This document shows, one piece after another, positions 49,200-58,431 of a stretch of DNA of 64,000 nt (the first letter of the stretch is position 1; the number at the start of each line of letters is the position of its first letter). Position numbers and translations under genes: made by a program. The stretch lies in contig JBFOME010000016.1 in assembly GCA_040830705.1 (NCBI GenBank), positions 153,362 through 217,361 on the forward strand, in the 5' to 3' direction. The notes under the pieces are model-generated. The model had not been told where the DNA came from. It saw only the letters and a program-made list of their open reading frames with translations, and ran no database searches. Origin of the DNA: Ruegeria_C sp040830705 (lineage in GTDB: Bacteria > Pseudomonadota > Alphaproteobacteria > Rhodobacterales > Rhodobacteraceae).

Positions 49200-50843
49200 G
49201 TGGCCGTGCAAGACAATGATCACTGGCAATCGCCAACATCCGAAAGCATCACGCCAGGAATGCTTTTGGGTCCGTACCGCGTTGACAGACTCATAGGTCG
49301 GGGCGGTATGTCCGAGGTATGGCGTGCAGTGCACGAAACCACTGGCCTCGTCGTTGCGTTAAAGGCCCTCCACATTTTTTTTGGAAGCGATGATGACCGG
49401 CGGGACATCATACAGCGCGAGGCAGCCCTCAGCGGTTTGCGACACACCGCGATCGTTCGGTACTATGATCTATTGGAAACGGAGTCGGGCCGGCTTGTTC
49501 TGGCCATGGACTTTCTCGAAGGAACTGATCTGGAAACGGCCTGCAAAAATCGCCTTTTGGACGAATCCGATGCAATATCTCTTCTCCGACATTTGGCTTC
49601 TGGTTTGGCGGTTGCGCATGACGCTGGTGTCGTCCACCGCGATCTTTCTCCGGACAATATCATACTGCTCGGCGGCCAGATCGAACATCCTGTGGTAATC
49701 GATTTCGGTGTAGCCGTGCATCGTGTTGATGCAGCCAAGACCATCGTAGGCGGCCAGTTTGCGGGCAAGTTTACTTACGCGGCATATGAGCAATTCGAAG
49801 GTATCGCCGATGAGCGAACCGATATCTACGCGCTTGGGCTGGTTATGCTGTTCGCCCTGCGAGGTCGGCACACATTTTCTAGTATGAGCATCCTGGAAAC
49901 CATCGAGGCAAAAAAGCGCCAAGTCGACACCGAAGGAATTGCACAACCACTGCGTAGCGTAATTGATCGGATGTGCGCGCCTTTACCAGAAGACCGTTTC
50001 CAGTCGATGCAGGACGTTGTCGCCGCGCTGAGCAACGATAAGATGGCTTTGCCGCACCTACCAAATCGGCCCATGCCGGGTGACGATGCCAACCTGATCG
50101 ATGGGCAGTTGGTCCTGTCTCCGCGCAAAGCTGAACTGGACGAACACGACATCAAGCGCGTTTTGGACACGCTAAGATTTGAATGTCGAAACTTCCTAGA
50201 ATTTGGCGGAGTGGCCAATACGTCACCAATTCTGCACAATGCCATTCAATACTTCGCCGAAACAGCCATTAAGCCCGACGTCGAGGCCATTGATGAAGTC
50301 GACTTTGGTTTGCAGGTCGAAGGTCTCCGGCAGAAATTCAACTACATGCGCGCTTCTCTCGAAGCAGAGAACCCGGAACGGGTTGGGTTCATTCAAACAA
50401 TCATTACCGTCGCGGAACGCGTAGCTGTTGAACTGCCTGGCTGGCAAGCTTTGCAAAAAAGCGCGGCCGCATTGGCGGACGCGGTATTATCCGAAACCAC
50501 TCAACTCGATTTGTCCGAAGCTGTAGATGAGCTTAGTATTGATGACGACGTTGTGCAGGAGCCAGTCGCCACACGTCTCAAATCGCTACTCGCACATGGT
50601 ACTAAGGCGGCTCTGTTTGCCGCGATCAGCCTTTTGTCCAATATGGCCCGCGCAGTCTTTCATGTCCTCAAGCTAACAGCTGGTGAAACGGCCAAAGCCC
50701 TGGCCAAAACATATGCTGCGCCGTTGTCGGCCGTCGCGGCAGGATCAGTTGGGGCCTTCTTACTCAAGCTATCAGAAACTGCGCCCGCAGCATTCGGCTG
50801 GCTGAAGGCATGGATTGAGCTGGCCTTCAAGCTGCTTGCCTAG
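49200..50843 (+). CDS. Serine/threonine protein kinase
   Basis: A 547-residue Hanks-type kinase. Kinase domain about 24-280: Gly-loop LIGRGGMSEVW, Lys55 (VALKAL), Glu74 (QREAAL), catalytic loop HRDLSPDNIILL (Asp148, with Ser where Lys is usual) and DFG at 168-170. The APE-type motif reads AAYEQFEG, with Tyr196 in place of Pro. The C-terminal 260 residues have no domain I recognise; the end (about 460-547) is hydrophobic and helical (for example GTKAALFAAISLLSNMARAV), which may bind membranes. GTG start at 49200 is supported by AGGAGG seven bases upstream. GC looks lower than in flanking core genes. No phosphatase 2C gene is adjacent. Confidence 0.85.
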   Translation: MAVQDNDHWQSPTSESITPGMLLGPYRVDRLIGRGGMSEVWRAVHETTGLVVALKALHIFFGSDDDRRDIIQREAALSGLRHTAIVRYYDLLETESGRLVLAMDFLEGTDLETACKNRLLDESDAISLLRHLASGLAVAHDAGVVHRDLSPDNIILLGGQIEHPVVIDFGVAVHRVDAAKTIVGGQFAGKFTYAAYEQFEGIADERTDIYALGLVMLFALRGRHTFSSMSILETIEAKKRQVDTEGIAQPLRSVIDRMCAPLPEDRFQSMQDVVAALSNDKMALPHLPNRPMPGDDANLIDGQLVLSPRKAELDEHDIKRVLDTLRFECRNFLEFGGVANTSPILHNAIQYFAETAIKPDVEAIDEVDFGLQVEGLRQKFNYMRASLEAENPERVGFIQTIITVAERVAVELPGWQALQKSAAALADAVLSETTQLDLSEAVDELSIDDDVVQEPVATRLKSLLAHGTKAALFAAISLLSNMARAVFHVLKLTAGETAKALAKTYAAPLSAVAAGSVGAFLLKLSETAPAAFGWLKAWIELAFKLLA

Positions 50844-51432
50844 GTTCGCTTCCTTGCCATGCCCAGCCTCCCTTTTCCACGGCAGCTGAGCGACTAGTAT
50901 TCACCAAATAAAAAAGTAGTTGGTCTGTCGGAAAAGTGACGGCCCAAAACCGACTTCCGTAAAGGTTCTAGAGTGCTGCGTTTGCAGCCCGCTTTCCGGG
51001 CATTCGCTTCAGTCGCGACAAATATGGACACTTGGACACACAAGTTGCGGTACAAAGCGACGTCGCTTGCCATTCAGATTCACAAAGACCTGTTCGACCT
51101 ACCATTTCCAATTCGATTATGCTCGCAATTGCTGATCACGCTTTCTTCGGATCTTTGATACGAAATTCGGGCCGATGCGGTTCCACCAAAATCGGACAGT
51201 CTCGTGGCTTGGTTCGATCCCTCGCTCGTGCAAAGGTCCTCAGCATTCCGAAGCTAGAGTGGAAACCGGATCTACAGTCTAACCGCCAGGACGATGATCT
51301 CGGGGCTGGTTTTGCAACACTTGAATAGTGAGCGATTGTCTTTTCATGAGTAGAAGCTAAGAAAGCCCCCTGCCCGCCCCAAACCAAGTTCTTCTTGCAA
51401 GACTTTTGCGACATATCCGACGCTTATTTTGA
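50844..51432. other. Gene-poor region after the kinase
   Basis: A 589-base stretch without a convincing gene. Short open frames on both strands look non-coding, with no ribosome site and unusual composition. It could hold decayed sequence. I found no terminator, tRNA or clear repeat. Confidence 0.5.
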
Positions 51433-52308
51433 TCAAATCGGGACCACGTCGACCTGTTGTTTGCTCCATTGGTCGCCCGACGTGCGCAGTGCACCCTTGA
51501 CCGGTGCAACGTCGGAATAGTCTCGGCCGTAAGCGACAGCAACGTGATCGAGGTCAGCCACACACTTGTTCGTAGGATCGAACTCGATCCAACCTGCTTC
51601 TACGCCGCACCACGCTGTCACCCAGGCATGCATCGCGTCGGTGCCTTCAAGCCTTTCTTGTCCCGGTGGCGGGATAGTTCTCAAAAACCCAGAAACATAC
51701 CCCGCCGGTATACCCAGCGCACGAAGACAACCGATCATTATATGGGAGAAATCCTGGCAGACGCCGCGTCGGTTTGAGAACGCAACCGATGGCGGGGTCT
51801 CGACGTCCGTCGCCTCGGAGTCGAACTGCATCTCAGCGTGTAGTGCCCGTCCGACCCGCTCAACGATCTGAATCGCTGTCATGCCGGGTTCGGATTGGTG
51901 GATTGCGAATGTGGCAATGGCCGTGTCTTGGGCAACGCGCGGGGACGGACCGAGATAGTGATGAGGCGCTTTTGCCCTCAGGCCCTTGTGTTGGGCGATA
52001 TCACGAGACAGGCCTCTCAGGTCTGGAGACAGGTCCAAGCCCACAGGATGTGGCAGCCGTTCGACATGCGCGCGAACAGAAATCTCGAACCGTTCGATCG
52101 GCTGGTGAAACGCTAGTGCGATCATGGTGTTGCCAAAAAAATCTCTGCGTTCGCTTCGTTCTGACGGCATTGGGTCCACTGTCAGCAGCCTTTTGCTGAC
52201 GATCTGCCGGCCTGGTAAATCCGAAGGCAACGCCCTGACCAGGGTGCGGGCGTGATCCGATGGGCCGCCATAGGCGTATTCTATCTCGAGCTTGATATCG
52301 TAGCGCAT
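51433..52308 (-). CDS. Transglutaminase-like protein (short)
   Basis: A 291-residue protein with a Bact_transglu_N domain (about 1-85, beginning MRYDIKLEIEYAYGGPSDHA) and a transglutaminase-like core with an intact triad: Cys184 in NRRGVCQDFSHIMIG, His227 in DAMHAWVTAWC and Asp244 in WIEFDPTN. It probably acts as a peptidase or amide-bond exchange enzyme. ATG at 52308 has AAGGA seven bases upstream; an in-frame GTG overlapping the previous stop by four bases is an alternative. Last gene of the three-gene peptide-ligase operon. Confidence 0.88.
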   Translation of the reverse strand: MRYDIKLEIEYAYGGPSDHARTLVRALPSDLPGRQIVSKRLLTVDPMPSERSERRDFFGNTMIALAFHQPIERFEISVRAHVERLPHPVGLDLSPDLRGLSRDIAQHKGLRAKAPHHYLGPSPRVAQDTAIATFAIHQSEPGMTAIQIVERVGRALHAEMQFDSEATDVETPPSVAFSNRRGVCQDFSHIMIGCLRALGIPAGYVSGFLRTIPPPGQERLEGTDAMHAWVTAWCGVEAGWIEFDPTNKCVADLDHVAVAYGRDYSDVAPVKGALRTSGDQWSKQQVDVVPI

Positions 52309-52319
52309 CCTCAGGTCCT

Positions 52320-54716
52320 TCACACGAGATAGGCCGCAGAGAGGCGATCAGAGATGTCCGCGATACTGTCGCGCAGCTCTGCCAGCCGCTCTGGGGTGAT
52401 ATCGGATGGGGCAGATACCGAAAGTTCAGCTTCGAGTGGCAAAAGCACGGACAAAACAGCAGACACGCGACCACGCCAGCGTGATTTAGGCAATGTCTCA
52501 GCGACGCTCCTGATGACCGCGACCTGATAAAGTATCGAGCGTGGATTGTCGACATCGAGTGCCATCAGGTCCGCTACTGTAACCAGCGTGGGATCGATGC
52601 GGTACCGGCGCTGATGGGTGATGTAGCAGTCGCCGTATTCCAATGCGATTTCCGCCAAACCCTCGGGTGAAGTGCTACTAGCAAAGCCCGCGAGCACTGC
52701 CCCCGCGCCGTCGCCGCGCTCGACAGCGCGGCCAAGTGTCAGGAAGCGCCACCCCGATGTGCGATGCATGTTCTCGTGCACGAGACCGTTGAAGCCGCTG
52801 ATCTTCCGCAGCAGCACTCGCAACGCGCGGGCACTATCGTCGCCCGGTTGCAGGTCGTCGGTAAGCGAAGCCAGGCTGGATATAAGATCACTAAGAGCGA
52901 ACCATCCGTCGACAGAGAACCGATCCCGGACTTTTCCGGCGCAGACACTGGCCGCCTGAAGCATAGGATCCAGCGTCGCGCGCAGGGATTGGTCTGGGTC
53001 AATTTCAAGTTGTCGCAGCAGCTCGGCCGCATTCGCAATTCGTTTGTCATCGGGCGTGCTCGCTTCGGCCAACCTGAGATGGTACGCACGCAGAAGTCGC
53101 ACAGCGCCTTCCGTACGCTCGACATAGCGGCCAAGCCAATAGAGATTATCAGCGGCCCGGCTGGGCAATGTGCCGGTTTCCTCGCGCCGGAAGTTGCCGC
53201 TGTCGAGCAGCGTTTCCTCTGGCACCGGTTTGTCTCTGACGATCCAAACGTCAGCCACAGACCCGCCACGCTGCATCGACAGCGCCGTGGCATCGCCAGT
53301 TCGACCGATCCGTGCATAGCCGCCGGGAAGGAACGTCCATCCAGTTTGAGTTCTCGCCGCAAAGACTCTTACACTCATCGGCCGGGGCAATAGCCGTCCT
53401 TCGACCCATGCGGGCGTCGTTGAAAGTGTGACGGCTTCCTGTCCGACGAGGTTAAGCCCGTAACTGTCAACCCATCCTGACAGGTCGGGCGTAGGTGCGC
53501 CTTGCAGCGTGCCGCCCAAGGCCGACGGCATGCTCATATCAAATGGCAAACCACGGCTCAGCGCCTCTCCGATGAACATGCGTTCTGCGTTTTGTTTGAC
53601 GTAGTCGCGTTCCGACTTTTGGCCGCACCACCATGTGGCGATATTTGGCAATTGCAGCGGTTCGCCTATGAGAACTTCGGAAATCTTCGGCATGAAAGCC
53701 AGAAAGGCCCGTGTTTCGAGTATTCCCGAATGCAGGGCGTTCACCATACTCACACTGGATTGACGCAGCGCCTCCATAAGGCCGGGTGTTCCGATCTGAG
53801 AGGCTTCGTCAAGCTCGAGCGGGTCGGCAAATGCGGCGTTCAACCGCCGCCACAGAACGCCGACCTCGACCGGTCCGGATACAGTTCTGATCTGAATGCG
53901 ACCGTTTTCGACGATGAGGTCTTCACCCTCGACGAGTTTCAACCCCAAGTATCTGGCGATATAGGCATGCTCGAAATAGGTGTCGTTTCCCTGTCCCGGA
54001 GACAGGATCGCGCTCAGACGGCCCTCGGCCCCGGGCAAGGCATCCATCGCCTCACGGAATGCACGAAAGAATCCCGCGAGCCTGTACACATTGCTGCGCG
54101 GAAACGACTCGGGATAAATGCGCGAGGTGGCCCTGCGGTTTTCCAGCGCGAAACCTGCGCCCGCCGGCGCCTGCGTCCTATCCCCCAACACCAGCCAGGA
54201 TCCGTCCGGGCTGCGGCCAATTTCAAACGCAAGAAAGTGCAGGTAATAACCTGAGGCCGGGGTAATCCCCACGAGCGGACGATGCCATTCTGGATTGCGT
54301 GCGACAAGTTCAGGGGGCAGATGCCCCTCCTGAACCAGCCGCGCATCGCCGTAAAGATCTGCAACAACACGTTCAAGCAGCTCTGCTCGTTGTTCGAGCC
54401 CGGCGCAGATACTCTTCCATTCGTCGTCATGCAGGATCACGGGGATATGGCTCAGCGGCCAGTTACGCTCTTGCTGCGGATCCGCGCTATACTGGCGAAA
54501 AAAGACGCCTGCATCGCGCAAATACTGGTCCCCCCGGGCGAAATGTGCAGCACAATCCTCGGGCGACAGGCGTTGGAGTAAATTGATGAACGGTTTCCAA
54601 ACCGGTCGCATTGTGCCGTCGGCGTCATAAAGCTCGTCCGCGACGCCGCGTTGCAAAGCGTAGTCCTCAAGCAACGGCGATTGCTGGAACTCTTCTTTGC
54701 CCACAGTGCCCGTCAT
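52320..54716 (-). CDS. Circularly permuted ATP-grasp plus alpha-E protein
   Basis: A 798-residue fusion. The N-terminal half (about 60-480) is the CP_ATP-grasp type: RPVWKPFINLLQRLSPEDCA, then VGITPASGYYLHFLAFEIGR, WLVLGDRTQAPAGAGFALEN, and AILSPGQGNDTYFEHAYIAR. The rest (about 490-790) is the all-helical alpha-E domain (SRAADNLYWLGRYVERTEGA through ENMHRTSGWRFLTLGRAVER). This is the predicted peptide-ligase/transglutaminase set described by Iyer and colleagues (2009). The gene overlaps the upstream transglutaminase-DUF2126 stop by four bases (ATGA) and probably activates a carboxylate with ATP. Confidence 0.9.
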   Translation of the reverse strand: MTGTVGKEEFQQSPLLEDYALQRGVADELYDADGTMRPVWKPFINLLQRLSPEDCAAHFARGDQYLRDAGVFFRQYSADPQQERNWPLSHIPVILHDDEWKSICAGLEQRAELLERVVADLYGDARLVQEGHLPPELVARNPEWHRPLVGITPASGYYLHFLAFEIGRSPDGSWLVLGDRTQAPAGAGFALENRRATSRIYPESFPRSNVYRLAGFFRAFREAMDALPGAEGRLSAILSPGQGNDTYFEHAYIARYLGLKLVEGEDLIVENGRIQIRTVSGPVEVGVLWRRLNAAFADPLELDEASQIGTPGLMEALRQSSVSMVNALHSGILETRAFLAFMPKISEVLIGEPLQLPNIATWWCGQKSERDYVKQNAERMFIGEALSRGLPFDMSMPSALGGTLQGAPTPDLSGWVDSYGLNLVGQEAVTLSTTPAWVEGRLLPRPMSVRVFAARTQTGWTFLPGGYARIGRTGDATALSMQRGGSVADVWIVRDKPVPEETLLDSGNFRREETGTLPSRAADNLYWLGRYVERTEGAVRLLRAYHLRLAEASTPDDKRIANAAELLRQLEIDPDQSLRATLDPMLQAASVCAGKVRDRFSVDGWFALSDLISSLASLTDDLQPGDDSARALRVLLRKISGFNGLVHENMHRTSGWRFLTLGRAVERGDGAGAVLAGFASSTSPEGLAEIALEYGDCYITHQRRYRIDPTLVTVADLMALDVDNPRSILYQVAVIRSVAETLPKSRWRGRVSAVLSVLLPLEAELSVSAPSDITPERLAELRDSIADISDRLSAAYLV

Positions 54717-57700
54717 GACAATCCTGGGGCGCGGCGCAGGTCCAGCGTGGTCGGGAACTCCGAATGCGGCATTTCCAGGGGCGCCTCATAGGCGCCGGGC
54801 GAATGGCCATTGGCTTCGAACCGGGCCAGACGGCGGGCCTCGGCCTCATTGCCGTTGACAGGAAAGGTCTCATAGTTGCGACCACCGGGATGCGCCACGT
54901 GGTAAACGCAGCCACCAATGGGACGCCGGCTCCAGCGATCGTAGATATCGAAAGTCAAAGGCGCATTCACAGGTAGAACCGGATGCAGGGCCTCTGGCGG
55001 TTGCCACGCCTTGAAGCGGACGCCCGCCACACGGACACCCGACGTCCCTGTGTCGGTCAAGGGCAGCATCCGACCATTGCACATGACATGATAGCGGTCC
55101 TGAAATGCGGAGGTCACTTTGACCTGCAGCCGCTCAACCGAGCTGTCGGTATAGCGCACGGTCCCACCGATTGCGCCGGTTTCTCCCAGCACGTGCCAGG
55201 GTTCAAGCGCCTGTCGCAACTCCAGGTTCACGCCCTCCACATCGATCTCGCCACAGAACGGAAAACGGAACTCTGCCTGCGCCTCGTACCAAAGCGGATC
55301 GAGAGGAAATCCGTGTTCTTCGAGATCCCGAAGCACGGTCAGAAAATCCTCCCATAGGAAATGCGGCAGCATGTAGCGATCATGTAAAACCGTTCCCCAG
55401 CGCACCGGACGGCCTTCGATAGGGTTTTTCCAGGACCGGGCGATCAGTGCCCGCAACAAGAGCTGCTGCGCCAGGTTCATCCGGGGGTGAGGCGGCATTT
55501 CGAAGCCCCGGAACTCGACCAGACCCAGACGCCCCGTCGGCCCATCGGGCGAATAGAGCTTGTCGATGCAAATCTCGGCCCGGTGCGTGTTGCCGGTGAC
55601 ATCGGTCAGCATGTTGCGCAGAAGACGGTCGATCAGCCACGGCGGGGGTGCATCCCCGGCACCCGGCTTCGGGATCTGTGCCAGCGCGATTTCAAGTTCG
55701 TAGAGTGTGTCGTGCCGTGCCTCATCGATCCGGGGCGCCTGACTGGTCGGCCCGATGAACAGCCCTGAAAACAAGTATGACAGAGAGGGATGCCGCTGCC
55801 AGAGCAGGATCAACGACTTGAGCAGATCCGGGCGGCGCAGGAACGGGCTGTCATTGGGGGTGGCTCCCCCCACGACGACATGGTTTCCGCCGCCGGTTCC
55901 GGTATGACGCCCGTCGATCATGAACTTGTCGGCGCCCAGACGGCAATTTCGCGCTTCCTCGTAGATCGCTTCGGTTGTGGCGACACAATCCTCCCAGCCA
56001 GAGGCGGGGTGAATATTGACCTCCAGCACACCGGGGTCAGGGGCCACGCGTATGACATTGAGGCGCGGATCGTGGGGCGGTGCGTAACCCTCGATATGGA
56101 TCGGAAGCCCCATGTCGCGGGCTGTCGCTTCGGCAGCGGCCAGAAGGTCCAGATAATCCTCGGCATCTTCAACCGGAGGCATGAATACGCAGAGTCGCCC
56201 TTCGCGGGGTTCAACTGAAATCGCCGTGCGAACCGCGCCGTCGATAGGTCCGAGGCTTTGCCCGACAAGCTCTTGCGTCGGGCCGGATGTTTTCAGTTCC
56301 GAGACAGGTTGGCTGTGCCCTGCGCTGGCTTCGGGCAGCTCGTCACCCGCTTCGGCGTGATAGTCGGGCAGCGGACCGCGCTCCACCGTCGGATCCGTTA
56401 TGTAGGTATAGGGAAACTGCGATGGTGGCACGTAAGGAAGCGTGCCCAGTGGCAGCCGGTACCCCACAGCGCTGTCTCCGGGGACCAGAAAGACCTTGCC
56501 ACGCCGCAATTTCCATTTCTCGGATCGCCACACGGGGCCGGTTGCCTTCGACTGCCAGCGCTGGATTGGTAGAACGTGCCCAGCCGGCTCGGTTAGGCCG
56601 CGGGCGAAGACCCGGGCAATGCGGGCGCGTTCCTCAGGATCTTTCAGCTTCGAGTTTTCCGGGGTCACATTCTCTGGAAGATTGCCTTCCTTGATCATCC
56701 ACTCGGCCGGGTCTTCGTAGGCTGGAGCAACAAATTCAGGGTCAAGCCCCAGCTTTTCTGCCATCGCTCCCAGAAACTGTTCGGATTGATCGGCCGTGGC
56801 GCCGGTGTTCTCATCCTCCTTTGCCACCAGCGCATCGTCCGACCAAACCGGTTTGCCGTCCGAGCGCCAGTATAACGAGAAGGTCCAGCGGGGCAGCGTT
56901 TCGCCCGGATACCATTTGCCCTGCCCATAATGCAGAAAACCGCCGGGTGCGAAACGGTCACGCAGACGGCGAATTAGCTGGTCCGCCAGTGTCCGTTTGG
57001 TCGGACCCACGGCGGCGGTGTTCCATTCGTCGCTTTCGAAATCGTCGATCGACACAAAGGTAGGCTCACCGCCCATGGTCAGCCGCACGTCACCGTCCTT
57101 GAGCGTCTTGTCGACGGTCCGGCCCACTGCGTTCAGCTTGTCCCAGGCCGCGTCCGAAAACGGCTTGGTGATACGCGGATGTTCGGCAATCCGACTGACC
57201 TGCATGTCGAAGCTGAAATTCGTCTCTGCAAAGCTGGCTTCGCCCGAAATTGGTGCCGCGTTCCTGTAATGCGGTGTCGCCGCCAGCGGGATATGGCTTT
57301 CCCCGGTTAGGAGGCCAGAGGTTGGATCAAGCCCGATCCAGCCTGCGCCGGGGATATAGACCTCGACCCAGGCGTGAAGATCGGTGAAATCATGGTCTGT
57401 CCCCGAAGGCCCATCGAGCGCCTTAACATCGGGTTTGAGTTGAATGAGATAGCCGGAAACGAAACGCGCCGCGAAGCCAAGGTGCCGAAGCACCTGCACC
57501 AGAAGCCAACTGGAGTCGCGGCACGATCCTGAGCGCCTTTCCAGCGTTTCCTCTGGCGTCTGGACACCGGGCTCCATCCGGATTGTGTAGTTGATTTCTT
57601 GCGCTACGCGTGCGTTCAACTCGACCAGAAAATCCACAGTGCGGGTCTGGTCGGGTTCAATTGAGCCGATAAACTGCGCCAGACGCGGCCCCTCGGCTTC

Positions 57701-58060
57701 GGGGGTGCGGTAGATGACGAGATCTTCCTTGAGGTCGACCGGATAGTCGAAAGGCCACTCTTCAGACGCGCTTTCGACGAAAAAGTCGAAAGGGTTGTAG
57801 ACCGTCATGTCGGCGACCAGATCCACCTCGATCTTTAGCTCTCTGACCGGTTCAGGGAACACGAAACGCGCCATCCAGTTTCCATAGGGATCTTGCTGGT
57901 GGTTCACAAAATGCCCGGCCGGTGAAACCCTAAGGCTGTGTGAGATGACGCGCGTGCGGCTGTGCGGTGCAGGCCGTAACCGGATTATTTGCGGAGACAG
58001 AGTGACCGGTCGATCATACTGATAATGGGTGAGGTGATATAGGCTGGCAGAAATAGTCAT
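54713..58060 (-). CDS. Transglutaminase-DUF2126 fusion protein
   Basis: A 1115-residue protein. The N-terminal part (1-300) is a bacterial transglutaminase: Cys180 in RRSGSCRDSSWLLVQ, His229 in FTDLHAWVEVYIPG and Asp245 in WIGLDPTSG. The rest is DUF2126, predicted to contain a COOH-NH2 ligase (amidoligase): LTMGGEPTFVSIDD, then DGRHTGTGGGNHVVVGGATP, followed by NDSPFLRRPDLLKSLILLWQ. It combines a thiol protease/exchange domain with a ligase. ATG at 58060 is chosen because an upstream frame is unlike the family. First gene of the operon; the region upstream is 371 bases without a gene. Confidence 0.92.
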   Translation of the reverse strand: MTISASLYHLTHYQYDRPVTLSPQIIRLRPAPHSRTRVISHSLRVSPAGHFVNHQQDPYGNWMARFVFPEPVRELKIEVDLVADMTVYNPFDFFVESASEEWPFDYPVDLKEDLVIYRTPEAEGPRLAQFIGSIEPDQTRTVDFLVELNARVAQEINYTIRMEPGVQTPEETLERRSGSCRDSSWLLVQVLRHLGFAARFVSGYLIQLKPDVKALDGPSGTDHDFTDLHAWVEVYIPGAGWIGLDPTSGLLTGESHIPLAATPHYRNAAPISGEASFAETNFSFDMQVSRIAEHPRITKPFSDAAWDKLNAVGRTVDKTLKDGDVRLTMGGEPTFVSIDDFESDEWNTAAVGPTKRTLADQLIRRLRDRFAPGGFLHYGQGKWYPGETLPRWTFSLYWRSDGKPVWSDDALVAKEDENTGATADQSEQFLGAMAEKLGLDPEFVAPAYEDPAEWMIKEGNLPENVTPENSKLKDPEERARIARVFARGLTEPAGHVLPIQRWQSKATGPVWRSEKWKLRRGKVFLVPGDSAVGYRLPLGTLPYVPPSQFPYTYITDPTVERGPLPDYHAEAGDELPEASAGHSQPVSELKTSGPTQELVGQSLGPIDGAVRTAISVEPREGRLCVFMPPVEDAEDYLDLLAAAEATARDMGLPIHIEGYAPPHDPRLNVIRVAPDPGVLEVNIHPASGWEDCVATTEAIYEEARNCRLGADKFMIDGRHTGTGGGNHVVVGGATPNDSPFLRRPDLLKSLILLWQRHPSLSYLFSGLFIGPTSQAPRIDEARHDTLYELEIALAQIPKPGAGDAPPPWLIDRLLRNMLTDVTGNTHRAEICIDKLYSPDGPTGRLGLVEFRGFEMPPHPRMNLAQQLLLRALIARSWKNPIEGRPVRWGTVLHDRYMLPHFLWEDFLTVLRDLEEHGFPLDPLWYEAQAEFRFPFCGEIDVEGVNLELRQALEPWHVLGETGAIGGTVRYTDSSVERLQVKVTSAFQDRYHVMCNGRMLPLTDTGTSGVRVAGVRFKAWQPPEALHPVLPVNAPLTFDIYDRWSRRPIGGCVYHVAHPGGRNYETFPVNGNEAEARRLARFEANGHSPGAYEAPLEMPHSEFPTTLDLRRAPGLS

Positions 58061-58431
58061 GCGGCAACTTTGTTTTTGATATTGCTGATGACAATACTTT
58101 TTTTTGCGCTCGCGCCTAAATGTTTCACTCAATCCAGACCAATAAAGGTAATCTGAGGCCAAAACTGCACAGAAGGCACCAAAAGAAGTCTAGCCGAGCC
58201 CCAAACTGCGGCTGATTGCGGCCGAACTAATGTTACATGGGTACTGTCAGACGAATTCGAATTTCTTTCTGCAATCGAGACCTAATGCTATCGTAACGGG
58301 TCGCCGTCGCTGGCGGCCCAATCCGAACCTGAAGTGACCACACCCGATCCTGCAGGCACGAAATCGACAGCTAGCTGAACTCATTGTGTGCTGATTGTGT
58401 GCTTCAATTTATTAAGACACCCTGTTGTCGC
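58061..58431. other. Upstream region of the peptide-ligase operon
   Basis: A 371-base stretch without a gene. An AT-rich segment lies just upstream of the transglutaminase-DUF2126 start and includes a run of eight T (58098-58105). A tandem repeat of ATTGTGTGCT occurs at 58383-58403. The promoter of the operon should be here, but I cannot point to a clear one. Confidence 0.4.

Noticed and set aside
50920..51414. Small frames on both strands between kinase and transglutaminase
   Set aside because: No ribosome sites, odd composition and no family match.
51433..58060. Anbu or proteasome-like partner for the peptide-ligase operon
   Set aside because: I looked for an NTN-hydrolase on either side and found none in the window.
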